Shown: positions 25,915 through 35,456 of the stretch, in pieces | Numbering within the stretch: position 1 is the first letter of the stretch | How the letters are laid out: each line of letters begins with the position of its first letter | Origin: Coleofasciculaceae cyanobacterium | Lineage (GTDB): Bacteria > Cyanobacteriota > Cyanobacteriia > Cyanobacteriales > Xenococcaceae | Assembly: GCA_036703275.1 (NCBI GenBank) | Contig: DATNPK010000112.1 | Span: 62,001 to 126,000, forward strand | Direction of reading: 5' to 3' | DNA length: 64,000 bases | Notes under the pieces: model-generated | Database searches by the model: none | What the model was told of the DNA's origin: nothing | The model's input: the letters and a program-made list of their open reading frames with translations, nothing else | Translations under genes and position numbers: made by a program

Positions 25915-27468
25915 CTAAACATCACCTTCAAGATAATTTCTCAAAGTAGATAAATCTAAAAATTCCCAGTCTTGAAAAAACCCTAACAATCGAGTGGCTA
26001 TTTGGCTTACTCCTTGGGCAACATTAGATTCAATGTTTAGCGGAATCACTGGATCGTGGAGGGACAAACGCAACAAAAACCAGCCATCCTCAGCAGGAGA
26101 TGTACAAGATATTCTGACCCCTTCGTAGTTATTAGAAACAATTTTCCAGTCAGTTTGGGAAACTGCCAATTTTTCTAGTTGCTCGATCGCTTTATTGCCA
26201 TAGGCTTTAAAGTCATCTGTCTTAATTTTTAAACGAAATTCTTCACTTTCTACTGGCTCTTGTAAATCACTAATTAGATCGCTTAACAGCTTTCCCTCTA
26301 GCTTGGCTTTAGCCAATTCAATTAATAACTTAGTAGCCAAATATGCTCCGTCATCAAGAAAGTAGTTTTCTTTCATTGCTCCATGTCCAGAGGTTTCGAT
26401 CGCCAGCCACGATGCTACGCCAGAGTTATTAAGCCTGATTGATTCATTAATCACGTTTTTATAGCCTCGTTGGAAACGATGATGTTTACCGTTTAAATTT
26501 TGCTCAATAAATTGAGTCAAACCATCAGAAGTAATTGAGTCTGTAACTATAGTAGAACCTGGATGTTCTGCTAAAACTATTGCCGAAACCAAGGCGATCA
26601 TCCGATTGCGATTCAGCTCGTTTCCTAAATGATCTACGGCTGCAACGCGATCGACATCAGTATCAAAAATAATGCCAAAATCAGCGTGGTTATTAATCAC
26701 CGCTTGGCAAATTGCCTCCATCGCCTCTTTATTTTCAGGATTGGGTATATGATTGGGAAACATTCCATCAGGAGCGAGAAATTGACTACCTGTGGTGTCT
26801 GCACCCAGAGGTTTTAACACTCGATCGGCATAAAAGCCTCCTGCACCATTACCCGCATCCACAACTATTTTTAAACCTGTTAAAGGTTGTTCAAAATTAT
26901 TAGGATGATTTACCCCCTGACGAATAGTTGCCACTAACCTGGCTGCATAAATAGAGATAAAGTCTTGGCGGTTAATTTCTCCTTTGACAGCATTAGTAAT
27001 TAGATTTCCAGCTTCAGCAATATTTAAAATTTCGCTAATATCTGACTTACCTAAACCACCTTGAGGCGTAAAAAACTTTAAACCATTACGATTAAAAGGC
27101 AAATGACTAGCAGTCAGCATAATTGCTCCATCGCAGTTAAACCCATCCGTTACGGTACTCATAAACATGGCGGGAGTCGAAGCAAGATCGAAGTTGTAGA
27201 CTTGGCAGCCTGCGATCGCAATTCCCTCGATTGCTGACTGACTTAGAGTTTCTCCCGATAAACGACTATCTCGCCCAATAGCAATAGTTAAGTCCGTAGT
27301 CGATTTAGCTGTCTGCTGTGTAAGCCAATCCACAAAAGCATTTCCCAAAGTTTTAACTACATCAGGAGTCAAATTAACTGGCTCATCGGGAACACCTTCT
27401 AGAGCCACACCGCGTATATCAGAACCATTTTGTAGTTTTTTAACGTCAATATTATTGATTGCTTTCAT
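25915..27468 (-). CDS. Phosphoglucomutase/phosphomannomutase family protein
   Basis: 517 residues of the alpha-D-phosphohexomutase superfamily. The phosphoserine loop is TASHLPFNRNG with Ser121; the Mg-binding loop is D269-T-D-V-D273-R; the sugar-specificity loop is WLAIETSGHGAMKENYFLDD. The C-terminal phosphate-binding loop reads RLSLHDPVIPLNIES, unlike the usual RxSGTEP, and resembles a branch shared by cyanobacteria and plants. It interconverts hexose 1- and 6-phosphates for glycogen, sugar-nucleotide or cell-wall synthesis; preference for glucose or mannose cannot be decided. It stands alone. Confidence 0.88.
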   Translation of the reverse strand: MKAINNIDVKKLQNGSDIRGVALEGVPDEPVNLTPDVVKTLGNAFVDWLTQQTAKSTTDLTIAIGRDSRLSGETLSQSAIEGIAIAGCQVYNFDLASTPAMFMSTVTDGFNCDGAIMLTASHLPFNRNGLKFFTPQGGLGKSDISEILNIAEAGNLITNAVKGEINRQDFISIYAARLVATIRQGVNHPNNFEQPLTGLKIVVDAGNGAGGFYADRVLKPLGADTTGSQFLAPDGMFPNHIPNPENKEAMEAICQAVINNHADFGIIFDTDVDRVAAVDHLGNELNRNRMIALVSAIVLAEHPGSTIVTDSITSDGLTQFIEQNLNGKHHRFQRGYKNVINESIRLNNSGVASWLAIETSGHGAMKENYFLDDGAYLATKLLIELAKAKLEGKLLSDLISDLQEPVESEEFRLKIKTDDFKAYGNKAIEQLEKLAVSQTDWKIVSNNYEGVRISCTSPAEDGWFLLRLSLHDPVIPLNIESNVAQGVSQIATRLLGFFQDWEFLDLSTLRNYLEGDV

Positions 27469-27585
27469 ATCTGAAACTAAATAATTAAATCAGTAAAACT
27501 GTACACAGAAGTATATCTAAACGCCAACACCATATATTAATAGATATGGCGAGATTAAAATCTACAATCAAATTAAAAAACAGTT

Positions 27586-27939
27586 ATGCCTTTAATTAAA
27601 GTTCAATCCTCTGTCTCTCAACCCGAAACAGCAGCAGTCGAAAGTTTACTAACTAATCTATCTGCTAATTTAGCCAAGCATCTAGGCAAGCCAGAATCCT
27701 ATGTAATGACGGCTTTTGAATCTGATGTACCCATGACATTTGCTGGCACGTTTGATCCTGTTTGCTATGTTGAAATTAAAAGCGTTGGCAATATGAGTTC
27801 CGAGCAAACTAAATCAATGAGCCAAGATTTTTGTAGTCAAATTAGCGAAAAATTAGATGTACCTGCCAATCGCATCTACATCGAGTTTGCTGATGCTAAA
27901 GGCTATATGTGGGGCTGGAACGAGTCTACTTTTGGCTAG
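27586..27939 (+). CDS. MIF-like phenylpyruvate tautomerase family protein
   Basis: 117 residues, the normal size of MIF/D-dopachrome tautomerases, which form trimers. The initiator Met is followed by Pro2, the catalytic base. LGKPESYVMTAFESDVPMTFAG and RIYIEFADAKGYMWGWNESTFG match the MIF core and its C-terminal strand. Bacterial members tautomerise phenylpyruvate-like keto acids in vitro; the physiological role in cyanobacteria is unclear. It lies between two oppositely oriented genes. Confidence 0.9.
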   Translation: MPLIKVQSSVSQPETAAVESLLTNLSANLAKHLGKPESYVMTAFESDVPMTFAGTFDPVCYVEIKSVGNMSSEQTKSMSQDFCSQISEKLDVPANRIYIEFADAKGYMWGWNESTFG

Positions 27940-27976
27940 TCAAAAGTTTCCCTAGTTTAGAGTTTATTGCCTATTT

Positions 27977-29392
27977 CTAAGCAAATTCATCAGGACGAAG
28001 TTGACTCCAAGATTGAATCTGCTCTAACTGAGCCGCTAGTGCAATAATTGTTGCTTCAGAATTTGGTTTGCCTACCAACTGGACTCCTAGAGGAATGCCA
28101 TTGTTGTCAAATCCTTGAGGAATATTAATTACAGGTTGTCCTGTAACGTTAAACGGTGGACAAGGAAGAATCCAATTAACAATGCGTTGAAACGTATTTT
28201 CTGGCTCTAGATTTGCCCAATCGCCAATTTTAATTGCCGGGTGCATATAGGTAGGAACGATTAACACATCTATTTGAGCAAATATACTAACCAACTGTCG
28301 TGCAAATAACTGCATTTGAGTTACCGCCTGTACATATTCGCCCGCAGTACCAGATTGAGCTAGTACCCACTGATTCATAGGACTTAGGGCTTCGGCTGGA
28401 ATTTCTGAAGCAGCAACGGCACTTGACCAAACGATTTTAAAAGGTTCTATTAGAGGAGTTAAGTCGATCGCCTGAGGAATAGTCTGATGACCCATGTTTT
28501 TTAGTCGCTCAACAATGCTTGCCACACTTTGCTGACATTCTTGGGCAGGTTCTCCTACGGGCAGCAAAGAAGTAATAAAGCCAATTTTTAAAGCTGGTAA
28601 TGGCTGTTTAGCTGCTGCCAAAAAAAGAGTTTTAGGTTTTGACAGCCAATAAGGATCGCCAGTCATATAGCCAGAAGCAATATCTAAGAATGCAGCTGCA
28701 TCGGCCACAGTTCGAGTTAGGATGCCATGAGTTCCCAATCCACTAAGGCGATCGCCTACAGGCGCAAAAGAAATTCGTCCCCGACTGGGTTTCATTCCGA
28801 CCAAGCCACAGCAAGCAGCCGGCCCCCTAATTGAACCACCAGCATCTCCACCTAGAGCAATCGAACATAATCCCGCCGCTACTGCCGAGGCAGAACCTCC
28901 ACTAGAGCCACCAGGAGTATAATCTAAATTCCAAGGATTACGAGTCGGCGCAAACCCTTCGGGTTCGGTATAGGGAAAAGAACCTAACTGGGAAGTTGCC
29001 GTTTTACCCAGCACAATAAAACCTGCCTGTCTAATTTTTGTCACCACTCCTTCATCATATTTAGCGATCTGATCCTTGAGTGCTGGTATACCGTAAGTAA
29101 TAGGCATATTAGCGACGGATTTTAGATCCTTAATGCCAATCGGAACACCAAAAAAAGTGGGCAGATAGTTGGTATCTAAAGTCTGGGCTAGCTGAGCAGT
29201 TTTTTGGTGGGCATCGGCGATCGCGCTTTGTCTTGCCACATAATAAAAACAGTTTAAGCGGGAGTTATATTGTTCAATACGAGATAAATATAGTTCGGTT
29301 AACTCTAAAGGAGTAACTTGTCGATCTTTAATCAGCCTGGCTTGTTCTAATGCTGAAGTAAAAGCTAGAGCGGTTAAGTTGTTCAAAGACAT
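27977..29392 (-). CDS. Amidase signature family hydrolase
   Basis: 471 residues with the Ser-cisSer-Lys triad of the amidase signature family: Lys88 in GVPIGIKDLK, the cis-Ser in GGSSGGSASAVAAG (162-174) and Ser187 in GGDAGGSIRGPA. Members hydrolyse carboxamides; GatA of the tRNA amidotransferase belongs here too, but no gatB/gatC lies nearby and the spacing of motifs fits a general amidase. Eleven bases separate it from the upstream ABC ATPase gene, so the two are probably one operon. The substrate may be what that transporter imports; this is inference. Confidence 0.85.
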   Translation of the reverse strand: MSLNNLTALAFTSALEQARLIKDRQVTPLELTELYLSRIEQYNSRLNCFYYVARQSAIADAHQKTAQLAQTLDTNYLPTFFGVPIGIKDLKSVANMPITYGIPALKDQIAKYDEGVVTKIRQAGFIVLGKTATSQLGSFPYTEPEGFAPTRNPWNLDYTPGGSSGGSASAVAAGLCSIALGGDAGGSIRGPAACCGLVGMKPSRGRISFAPVGDRLSGLGTHGILTRTVADAAAFLDIASGYMTGDPYWLSKPKTLFLAAAKQPLPALKIGFITSLLPVGEPAQECQQSVASIVERLKNMGHQTIPQAIDLTPLIEPFKIVWSSAVAASEIPAEALSPMNQWVLAQSGTAGEYVQAVTQMQLFARQLVSIFAQIDVLIVPTYMHPAIKIGDWANLEPENTFQRIVNWILPCPPFNVTGQPVINIPQGFDNNGIPLGVQLVGKPNSEATIIALAAQLEQIQSWSQLRPDEFA

Positions 29393-29403
29393 AAAGTAGC
29401 TAA

Positions 29404-30498
29404 TTAAGTGTTAAGAGTTAGTCCGCTATTAGAATCAAAGATAAATAGTTGTTCTAAATCGAATTTTACCTTGAGGCGATCGCCTTTCTTACCTTGCCAA
29501 TCAGCATCTGTAAGCAGATTAAGCCCAAAATTGCCTTCTAGGGCAATAGCTTTAACTAAAGTTTCTCTGCCTAAAGGTTCAATTAAATCAACCTTTAGCA
29601 ATAAACAGTCTTCATTATCTTCCGCGGAATCACTTTCCAGCGTAATATGTTCGGGACGAATGCCCAGGTCAAATGACCCTGGAACTAACTGCAACCGCTG
29701 TTTTAGCGTAGAATTAAGTTTAATCGATTGATTGTTGAACATAATTAACCTTTCGCCATCGTAAGCTGCGGGTAGAATATTCATCGGTGGATTACCGATA
29801 AACCCAGCTACCATGCTATTTACAGGATTGGCATAAATCGTCTGGGGACTGCCAATCTGCTGCACTCTGCCATCAGCTAAAACTACTAGGCGATCTGCTA
29901 AGGTCATTGCCTCTACCTGATCGTGAGTAACATAAACTGTAGTAATCCCAACCCGTTGATGTAGGTGTTTTAATTCGGCTCTCGTATCATCCCGTAGCTG
30001 AGCGTCCAAATTAGATAGAGGTTCGTCTAATAAGAATACCTGAGGCTGGCGGGCGATCGCTCTACCCAAAGCTACTCGCTGTTGTTGTCCTCCTGATAGC
30101 TGCTTTGGTTTGCGCTTGAGTAAATGTTCAATATCTAAAGCACGAGCTACTTCTTCTACTTTACTGGCGATCTCTTGCTGGCTTTTTCGCCGCATTTTTA
30201 AACCAAAAGCCAGATTATCAGCGACGGTTAGATGAGGATAGAGAGCATAATTTTGAAACACCATTGCCACATCTCTTTGCCGTGCCGGTATGTCGTTGAC
30301 TAATTTATTGCCAATATAAAGTTCACCGCGAGTAATAGATTCTAATCCAGCGATCGTTCTCAGAACAGTTGACTTACCACATCCTGAAGGGCCAACTAGT
30401 ACCCAAAAAGCGCCATCGGGAATTTTAAAAGTAATATCTTCAATTGCTGTAACCCGATCGAATTGACGCGTAATTCCCTGTAGACTGACTTGAGCCAT
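29404..30498 (-). CDS. MalK/UgpC-type ABC transporter ATPase
   Basis: 364 residues. ABC domain: Walker A GPSGCGKST, Q-loop VFQNYALYPHL, signature LSGGQQQR, Walker B VFLLDEPLSNLD and switch VTHDQVEAMTLADR. The C-terminal ~130 residues are the TOBE/MOP regulatory domain (FDLGIRPEHI, LIEPLGRETLV) of CUT1 sugar importers. It energises uptake of sugars, polyols or glycerol-3-phosphate, and one such ATPase often serves several permeases. No permease or binding protein is adjacent. First gene of a probable operon with the amidase. Confidence 0.88.
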   Translation of the reverse strand: MAQVSLQGITRQFDRVTAIEDITFKIPDGAFWVLVGPSGCGKSTVLRTIAGLESITRGELYIGNKLVNDIPARQRDVAMVFQNYALYPHLTVADNLAFGLKMRRKSQQEIASKVEEVARALDIEHLLKRKPKQLSGGQQQRVALGRAIARQPQVFLLDEPLSNLDAQLRDDTRAELKHLHQRVGITTVYVTHDQVEAMTLADRLVVLADGRVQQIGSPQTIYANPVNSMVAGFIGNPPMNILPAAYDGERLIMFNNQSIKLNSTLKQRLQLVPGSFDLGIRPEHITLESDSAEDNEDCLLLKVDLIEPLGRETLVKAIALEGNFGLNLLTDADWQGKKGDRLKVKFDLEQLFIFDSNSGLTLNT

Positions 30499-30621
30499 AA
30501 ACTATTTAAACTTCTACCATTAGACTGATTTTACAGCCTGTCAATTAAAGATACGTTGTACTAATAAGTTGCTAATTGTTGGCTTGATTTCCTAAGAGGT
30601 AATTATCATTTTCTAAAGCCG

Positions 30622-30852
30622 ATGAATTTTCCCGAGAAGATACAGTTTGACCAAAAATCTGCCTTCTTGGTTCAGGTAGAGAAAAGTAAGTTAAATAAAA
30701 AAAACCAAATCTTACTTCATACTGCTAAACCAAATTTATTGTTCCGTATTCTAGCTATTATCTTAGCTTTTCCCCTGCTGATTATTTTAATGTTGATGAG
30801 TGTCTTATGTTCTGATCGACAATGGGAGCATTTTTGGGATGAAATGTTTTAG
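30622..30852 (+). CDS. Small single-helix membrane protein, hypothetical
   Basis: 76 residues: a polar, lysine-rich N-terminus (1-40), one strong transmembrane helix (about 41-63, ILAIILAFPLLIILMLMSVL) and a short Trp-rich tail (RQWEHFWDEMF). It is divergent from the ABC ATPase gene and upstream of the kinase gene, about 200 bases apart. No family was recognised; kept because of its clean start and sharply defined helix. Confidence 0.5.
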   Translation: MNFPEKIQFDQKSAFLVQVEKSKLNKKNQILLHTAKPNLLFRILAIILAFPLLIILMLMSVLCSDRQWEHFWDEMF

Positions 30853-31050
30853 CTTTAATTATTAAGTGAAGAGACTAGACTCAAAAAATAGCGACAGAGA
30901 TGATAAAAATCATCTAAATACTCAGGCATAAAGATTATAACCAGTTAACGCCAGCGAAGCCAATTAAGCTCAAAAATATAAGTTAATCTTGTTGATTTAA
31001 GAACACCGTTGTTAGAATAGCCTTGTTTTCTGGAAATACAAGATTTGCTG

Positions 31051-32445
31051 ATGTCTAGAACTTCTGTTTCTGCCTTACGAGATGGAGTTATTCTAAACAA
31101 TCGCTACCGAATTGTTAAGCAGATTGGTCGAGGTGGTTTTGGTAGAGCCTATTTAGCCGAAGATACTCATCGCTATCGAGAATTATGCGTTCTCAAAGAA
31201 TTTGCTCCTCAAGTAGAAAGCGATCGCGAATTACGTCAGGCAGAAGATTTGTTTGAACGCGAAGCGGGAATACTATATAAGCTCAGCCACAAGCAAATTC
31301 CTAAGTTTGAGGCACTGCTGAGAACTCGCATTGATGGTAGGCGATCGCTTTTTTTGGTTCAAGAATATGTTGAGGGACAAAGCTATTGGCAACTGCTGAA
31401 GCGTCAGGGTAAACTCACCGAGACAGAAGTTACCAAGATGATCTGGGAATTACTTCCTGTCTTAGATTATATTCATGCTTCCAAATTAATCCATCGGGAT
31501 ATTTCTCCAGATAATTTGATTCGTCGAAATCTAGATGATCAGACTGTTTTAATTGATTTTGGCTGCGTTAAAATTGCTGCTAATGCGGTTTCTAAAACGA
31601 CAGGGCATTCAATTACCATTATTGGCAAGAAAGGCTATTCCCCTGATGAGCAAATTCGCCGTGGTCAGGCTTTTGCCTGTAGCGATCTCTATTCATTAGC
31701 AGCAACTGCCATAGTTTTACTAACTGGCAAGCAACCAGACGAACTATATGATAGTCATCAAGGTCGCTGGGACTGGGAGTCTCAGGCAAAAGTAAGTCCT
31801 AGTTTAAAAAAATTATTAAACAAAATGCTGGCATATAAGCCATGCGATCGCTATCAGTCGGCTGACCGAGTACGTCAGGTGTTATCCAAAGAGAGAAATT
31901 CAGGCTTGAACAGCTTGATCTCTCATTTTCGTACTTTAATCGTCGCACCAGGCGATCGCCAAGCTGATTACCAGCCGAGCAGCTTTTCTTCTATAATAAG
32001 TAGTCATGTTTCTCGCTTTATTGGCGAGCCAAAGCGTATTTCTCGACAAATTACGCTTATTCCATCTCGGGCTGATTTTAGAAAAGCTAGACCTTGGCAA
32101 TGGGGCCTAATTACCGCAGGAGTTCTCTTAATTCCTGGCTTGGTTAGCTTTGCCATCATTAAAAGTAGAATTGCTGCCACAGTTGTTTTCGATTTAAAGC
32201 GCAATTCTAACAATTCTGTTTTAAGCCAGAACGAGCAATATCTTCAACAAAAAATATATCGAAGAGTTAAATCTTTAAACCTTAATGCTGGAGCGTTTTA
32301 TAAACAAGTAGATTTTGCTTTTCATGAGCAACACCCTCAGCTAAAAGGAGTGCAGTTAACTGAAAAATCTGAACATCAACCCTATCGAAAAGTTTGGTAC
32401 CAAATCGCTAATACCTTGTTAAAAGAACAGGAGAGAAGACGATAG
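31051..32445 (+). CDS. Membrane Ser/Thr protein kinase
   Basis: 464 residues. Hanks-type kinase domain (about 18-275): glycine loop IGRGGFGRAYLAED, the VAIK-like Lys in CVLKEF, catalytic loop LIHRDISPDNLI and DFG loop LIDFGCVK, all intact. A linker rich in Ser/Arg leads to one transmembrane helix near 348-368 (LITAGVLLIPGLVSFAIIK) and a 95-residue extracytoplasmic tail, without PASTA repeats. It resembles Spk kinases of cyanobacteria. The start is ATG 31051; a TTG two codons upstream adds nothing. Targets unknown. Confidence 0.88.
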   Translation: MSRTSVSALRDGVILNNRYRIVKQIGRGGFGRAYLAEDTHRYRELCVLKEFAPQVESDRELRQAEDLFEREAGILYKLSHKQIPKFEALLRTRIDGRRSLFLVQEYVEGQSYWQLLKRQGKLTETEVTKMIWELLPVLDYIHASKLIHRDISPDNLIRRNLDDQTVLIDFGCVKIAANAVSKTTGHSITIIGKKGYSPDEQIRRGQAFACSDLYSLAATAIVLLTGKQPDELYDSHQGRWDWESQAKVSPSLKKLLNKMLAYKPCDRYQSADRVRQVLSKERNSGLNSLISHFRTLIVAPGDRQADYQPSSFSSIISSHVSRFIGEPKRISRQITLIPSRADFRKARPWQWGLITAGVLLIPGLVSFAIIKSRIAATVVFDLKRNSNNSVLSQNEQYLQQKIYRRVKSLNLNAGAFYKQVDFAFHEQHPQLKGVQLTEKSEHQPYRKVWYQIANTLLKEQERRR

Positions 32446-32535
32446 TTACGCCTCGACCCTAGCTCAGTTAACTAACTTTTTGATTAATATACTAAGCGAT
32501 TTGTTGTCAGCAAAACTTACTATTGCCAAGCCTTA

Positions 32536-32844
32536 CTAGTCTTCAGGATCGATAGTTTTACTTGGAGAAGCATCATACAGCGCGTCTAATTTAGAACGGG
32601 CATCATCTACCGATACTGAACGCATTACCAACAAGGGTTCATCAATCACTTTACCCTGCTCATCTAGCAACTCAGGATGAACTGTTTTTTGGTCAAAGCG
32701 AGATTGATTTTTCGTTGAATTGTTGTAATTTGGAGGATATAACTTTTGAGTTTCTGCACTCAAGGTAACTAAGCTCCTAATTAGATTACTAACTGCCAAA
32801 AGAGCAATAGCCGTAAATACTAGAATGTAAATTAAATGCAACAT
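32536..32844 (-). CDS. DUF2973 family protein
   Basis: 102 residues. The N-terminus MLHLIYILVFTAIALLAVSNLIRSL forms one membrane helix and is the DUF2973 hallmark; the rest is soluble with HPELLDEQGKVIDEPLLVMR and an acidic end. Function unknown; the family is essentially cyanobacterial. It follows the DUF2605 gene by 63 bases on the same strand. The pairing with DUF2605 is, as I recall, common, suggesting a joint role. Confidence 0.8.
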   Translation of the reverse strand: MLHLIYILVFTAIALLAVSNLIRSLVTLSAETQKLYPPNYNNSTKNQSRFDQKTVHPELLDEQGKVIDEPLLVMRSVSVDDARSKLDALYDASPSKTIDPED

Positions 32845-32907
32845 ATGGTCTAATTTTCCCTCATAAACTCATCACAATAATCGTTAACTCGAACATCACA
32901 AGTTTTT

Positions 32908-33249
32908 TTACTGTTGTTTAGGATTTTGATTTGCTTGATTTTTAATTTCCCGCCATTTCTGAGCTACGTTCCAGCACTCCGCAACTAGCTGATGCCAGGG
33001 AAGTAACATTTTCGAGTCTATTCCTGCTAAACCATCAGTAGCCTTAAAAAGCATTTGAGCCGTTTGAACCTCCTGTTGGCTATGAATGATTCTCTCCAAC
33101 AGTTGAGCCTGCTCTTGAGCAGAAAAGAAAGACATTGACTCTGATTCTAATAAAGAGCGCGATCGCCCGAACCAATATTGAAAATCTTCTAAGAGTGGCT
33201 CTAGAACCGTTTTTAGCAGCTCCTTCTCAGTAGGTTGTTCGGTAGACAT
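32908..33249 (-). CDS. DUF2605 family protein
   Basis: 113 residues, all-helical and soluble: LLKTVLEPLLEDFQYWFGRS, FFSAQEQAQLLERI and the Trp-rich end WHQLVAECWNVAQKWREIK fit DUF2605, a cyanobacterial family of unknown function. It is the first gene of a pair with the DUF2973 gene and divergent from thrS, with about 240 AT-rich bases between. Confidence 0.8.
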   Translation of the reverse strand: MSTEQPTEKELLKTVLEPLLEDFQYWFGRSRSLLESESMSFFSAQEQAQLLERIIHSQQEVQTAQMLFKATDGLAGIDSKMLLPWHQLVAECWNVAQKWREIKNQANQNPKQQ

Positions 33250-33492
33250 TAATTATAATTATTTTAAAATCAGCTTATTATCTCAATATTTATCTTAGCG
33301 TTTCTTACAAAAATTAATATAGATTTCATTTTTTTTATATTGAATCGATAAATTTGGCTGCGATCGGATTAACCTATTGAATCAATATTTTTTAAATATT
33401 TCTTGTTTGTGCCAAAAGTCTTGATGTGATAACCGAATACCAATACCGATCTAAAATATAACGATATTACTTGCCTCTCTATATAACAGCCG

Positions 33493-35304
33493 ATGCCCGA
33501 AGCAGAACAAGCACAACAACCGATTAAACTACTCCGCACTAGTGAATCCAAATCGTTACAAAAAATCCGTCACACCGCGTCTCACATCATGGCAATGGCG
33601 GTGCAAAAGCTGTTTCCTAAAGCACAGGTAACGATTGGACCATGGACAGAAAATGGCTTTTATTACGATTTTGATAATCCCGATCCCTTCACTGACAAGG
33701 ATTTGAAAAAAATCCGTAAAGAAATGATCAAGATTATTAATCGCAAGCTGCCCGTAGTGCGAGAAGAGGTTAGCCGAGAAGAAGCTAAAAGTCGGATTGA
33801 AGCCCAAAACGAACCTTATAAGCTAGAAGTCTTAGACAGTATTCAAGAGCCTATAACTATTTATCATTTAGGAGAACAGTGGTGGGATCTTTGTGCCGGA
33901 CCTCACTTGGAAAACACTGCCGAGATCGATCCTCAAGCGCTCGCTCTTGAAAGCGTGGCAGGGGCATATTGGCGCGGGGACGAAACTAAAGCCCAGCTAC
34001 AGCGTATCTACGGTACTGCCTGGGAGACACCCGAACAGCTAGCCGAATATCAACGCCGTAAAGAAGAAGCCTTAAAACGCGACCATCGTAAATTAGGTAA
34101 AGAACTAGGTCTATTTATCTTTGCCGATCCCGTTGGTCCTGGTTTACCCTTATGGACTCCAAAAGGAACTATTTTGCGATCGCAATTAGAAGATTATCTC
34201 AAGCAAGAACAAATTAAACGGGGTTATCTTCCAGTAGTTACGCCTCACTTGGGTAAAGTCGATTTATTTAAAATCTCAGGACACTGGCAAAACTACAAAG
34301 AAGATATGTTCCCAATGATGGCGGAAGATGAGGTCGCAGCAGCAGCAGAACAGGGTTTTGTCCTCAAGCCGATGAACTGCCCGTTTCATATTCAGATTTA
34401 TCAAAGTGAGTTACGTTCCTATAAAGAGTTACCCATACGCTATGCTGAGTTTGGCACAGTGTATCGTTATGAGCAGTCAGGGGAATTAGGCGGATTAACT
34501 AGAGTTAGAGGCTTTACCGTCGATGACTCTCACTTATTTGTTACCCCAGAACAGTTAGACGATGAGTTTATGAAGGTAGTCGATCTAATCCTGTCTGTCT
34601 TCAAAAGTTTGCAGCTTACCAACTTTAAAGCCCGTCTTAGCTTCCGCGATCCAGAATCAGATAAATACATGGGTTCAGACGAAGCTTGGGATAAAGCCCA
34701 GAGTGCCATCCGTCGGGCGGTAGAACAGATGGAGATGAATCATTTTGAAGGTATAGGCGAAGCTGCTTTTTATGGGCCAAAGCTCGACTTTATCTTTGAA
34801 GATGCTTTGGGTAGAGAATGGCAGCTAGGAACAGTACAAGTAGACTATAATCTACCTGAACGCTTTGGGTTGGAGTATGTTGCCGAAGATGGTTCTCGCC
34901 AGCGTCCCATTATGATTCACCGCGCTCCTTTTGGCTCTTTAGAAAGGCTGATCGGCATCTTGATTGAAGAATACGCAGGAGACTTTCCGCTGTGGTTAGC
35001 ACCTGTGCAGGTGCGCTTATTGCCCGTCAGGGATGCTCATTTTGATTATGTCAAAGAAGTCGCAGCCAAAATGCAGGCAGCAGGCATTCGTGCCGAAGCT
35101 GATACTAGTGGCGAGCGTCTGGGTAAGATGATTCGTAATGCTGAAAAACAAAAAATTCCTGTGATGTCGGTAGTAGGCGATCAAGAGGTAGAAAACAATA
35201 CTTTGAGTATCCGTACCCGCGCTTCTGGGGAGTTAGGAGCGATCGCCATATCAGAAGCGATCGACAAGTTAACTACAGCCATCTCAGAACATAGCAATTT
35301 TTAG
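33493..35304 (+). CDS. thrS: Threonyl-tRNA synthetase
   Basis: 603 residues, shorter than the ~640 of E. coli ThrRS because the N-terminal TGS domain is absent; the protein begins directly with the editing-like N2 region (RHTASHIMAMAVQKLFP, GPWTENGFYYDF, WWDLCAGPHL). The class II core has LKPMNCPFHI with the zinc Cys, FGTVYRYEQSGELGGLTRVR (motif 2) and RPIMIHRAPFGSLERLIGIL (motif 3), then an anticodon-binding domain. The HTASHIM and CAGPH motifs of the editing site are present. Lack of TGS is normal for many cyanobacteria. Confidence 0.96.
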   Translation: MPEAEQAQQPIKLLRTSESKSLQKIRHTASHIMAMAVQKLFPKAQVTIGPWTENGFYYDFDNPDPFTDKDLKKIRKEMIKIINRKLPVVREEVSREEAKSRIEAQNEPYKLEVLDSIQEPITIYHLGEQWWDLCAGPHLENTAEIDPQALALESVAGAYWRGDETKAQLQRIYGTAWETPEQLAEYQRRKEEALKRDHRKLGKELGLFIFADPVGPGLPLWTPKGTILRSQLEDYLKQEQIKRGYLPVVTPHLGKVDLFKISGHWQNYKEDMFPMMAEDEVAAAAEQGFVLKPMNCPFHIQIYQSELRSYKELPIRYAEFGTVYRYEQSGELGGLTRVRGFTVDDSHLFVTPEQLDDEFMKVVDLILSVFKSLQLTNFKARLSFRDPESDKYMGSDEAWDKAQSAIRRAVEQMEMNHFEGIGEAAFYGPKLDFIFEDALGREWQLGTVQVDYNLPERFGLEYVAEDGSRQRPIMIHRAPFGSLERLIGILIEEYAGDFPLWLAPVQVRLLPVRDAHFDYVKEVAAKMQAAGIRAEADTSGERLGKMIRNAEKQKIPVMSVVGDQEVENNTLSIRTRASGELGAIAISEAIDKLTTAISEHSNF

Positions 35305-35337
35305 CTTCATGGTTGTTGCGTATTTAATTACTAGAAG

Positions 35338-35378
35338 AGCTGATAGCTATTAGCTAATAGCTATCAGCTTTTATTTAT
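35338..35378 (+). terminator. Terminator after thrS
   Basis: A 15-base perfect stem, AGCTGATAGCTATTA (35338-35352) with TAATAGCTATCAGCT (35355-35369), followed by TTTATTTATTT. A second, shorter copy of the motif follows at about 35383-35403 (AATAGCTGATGGCTGATAGC). Confidence 0.75.
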
Positions 35379-35456
35379 TTGCCAATAGCTGATGGCTGAT
35401 AGCCAGAATAATAGAAACTAATCAAAAACAACCTAAATCCGCTGTTCAAAATTGCC

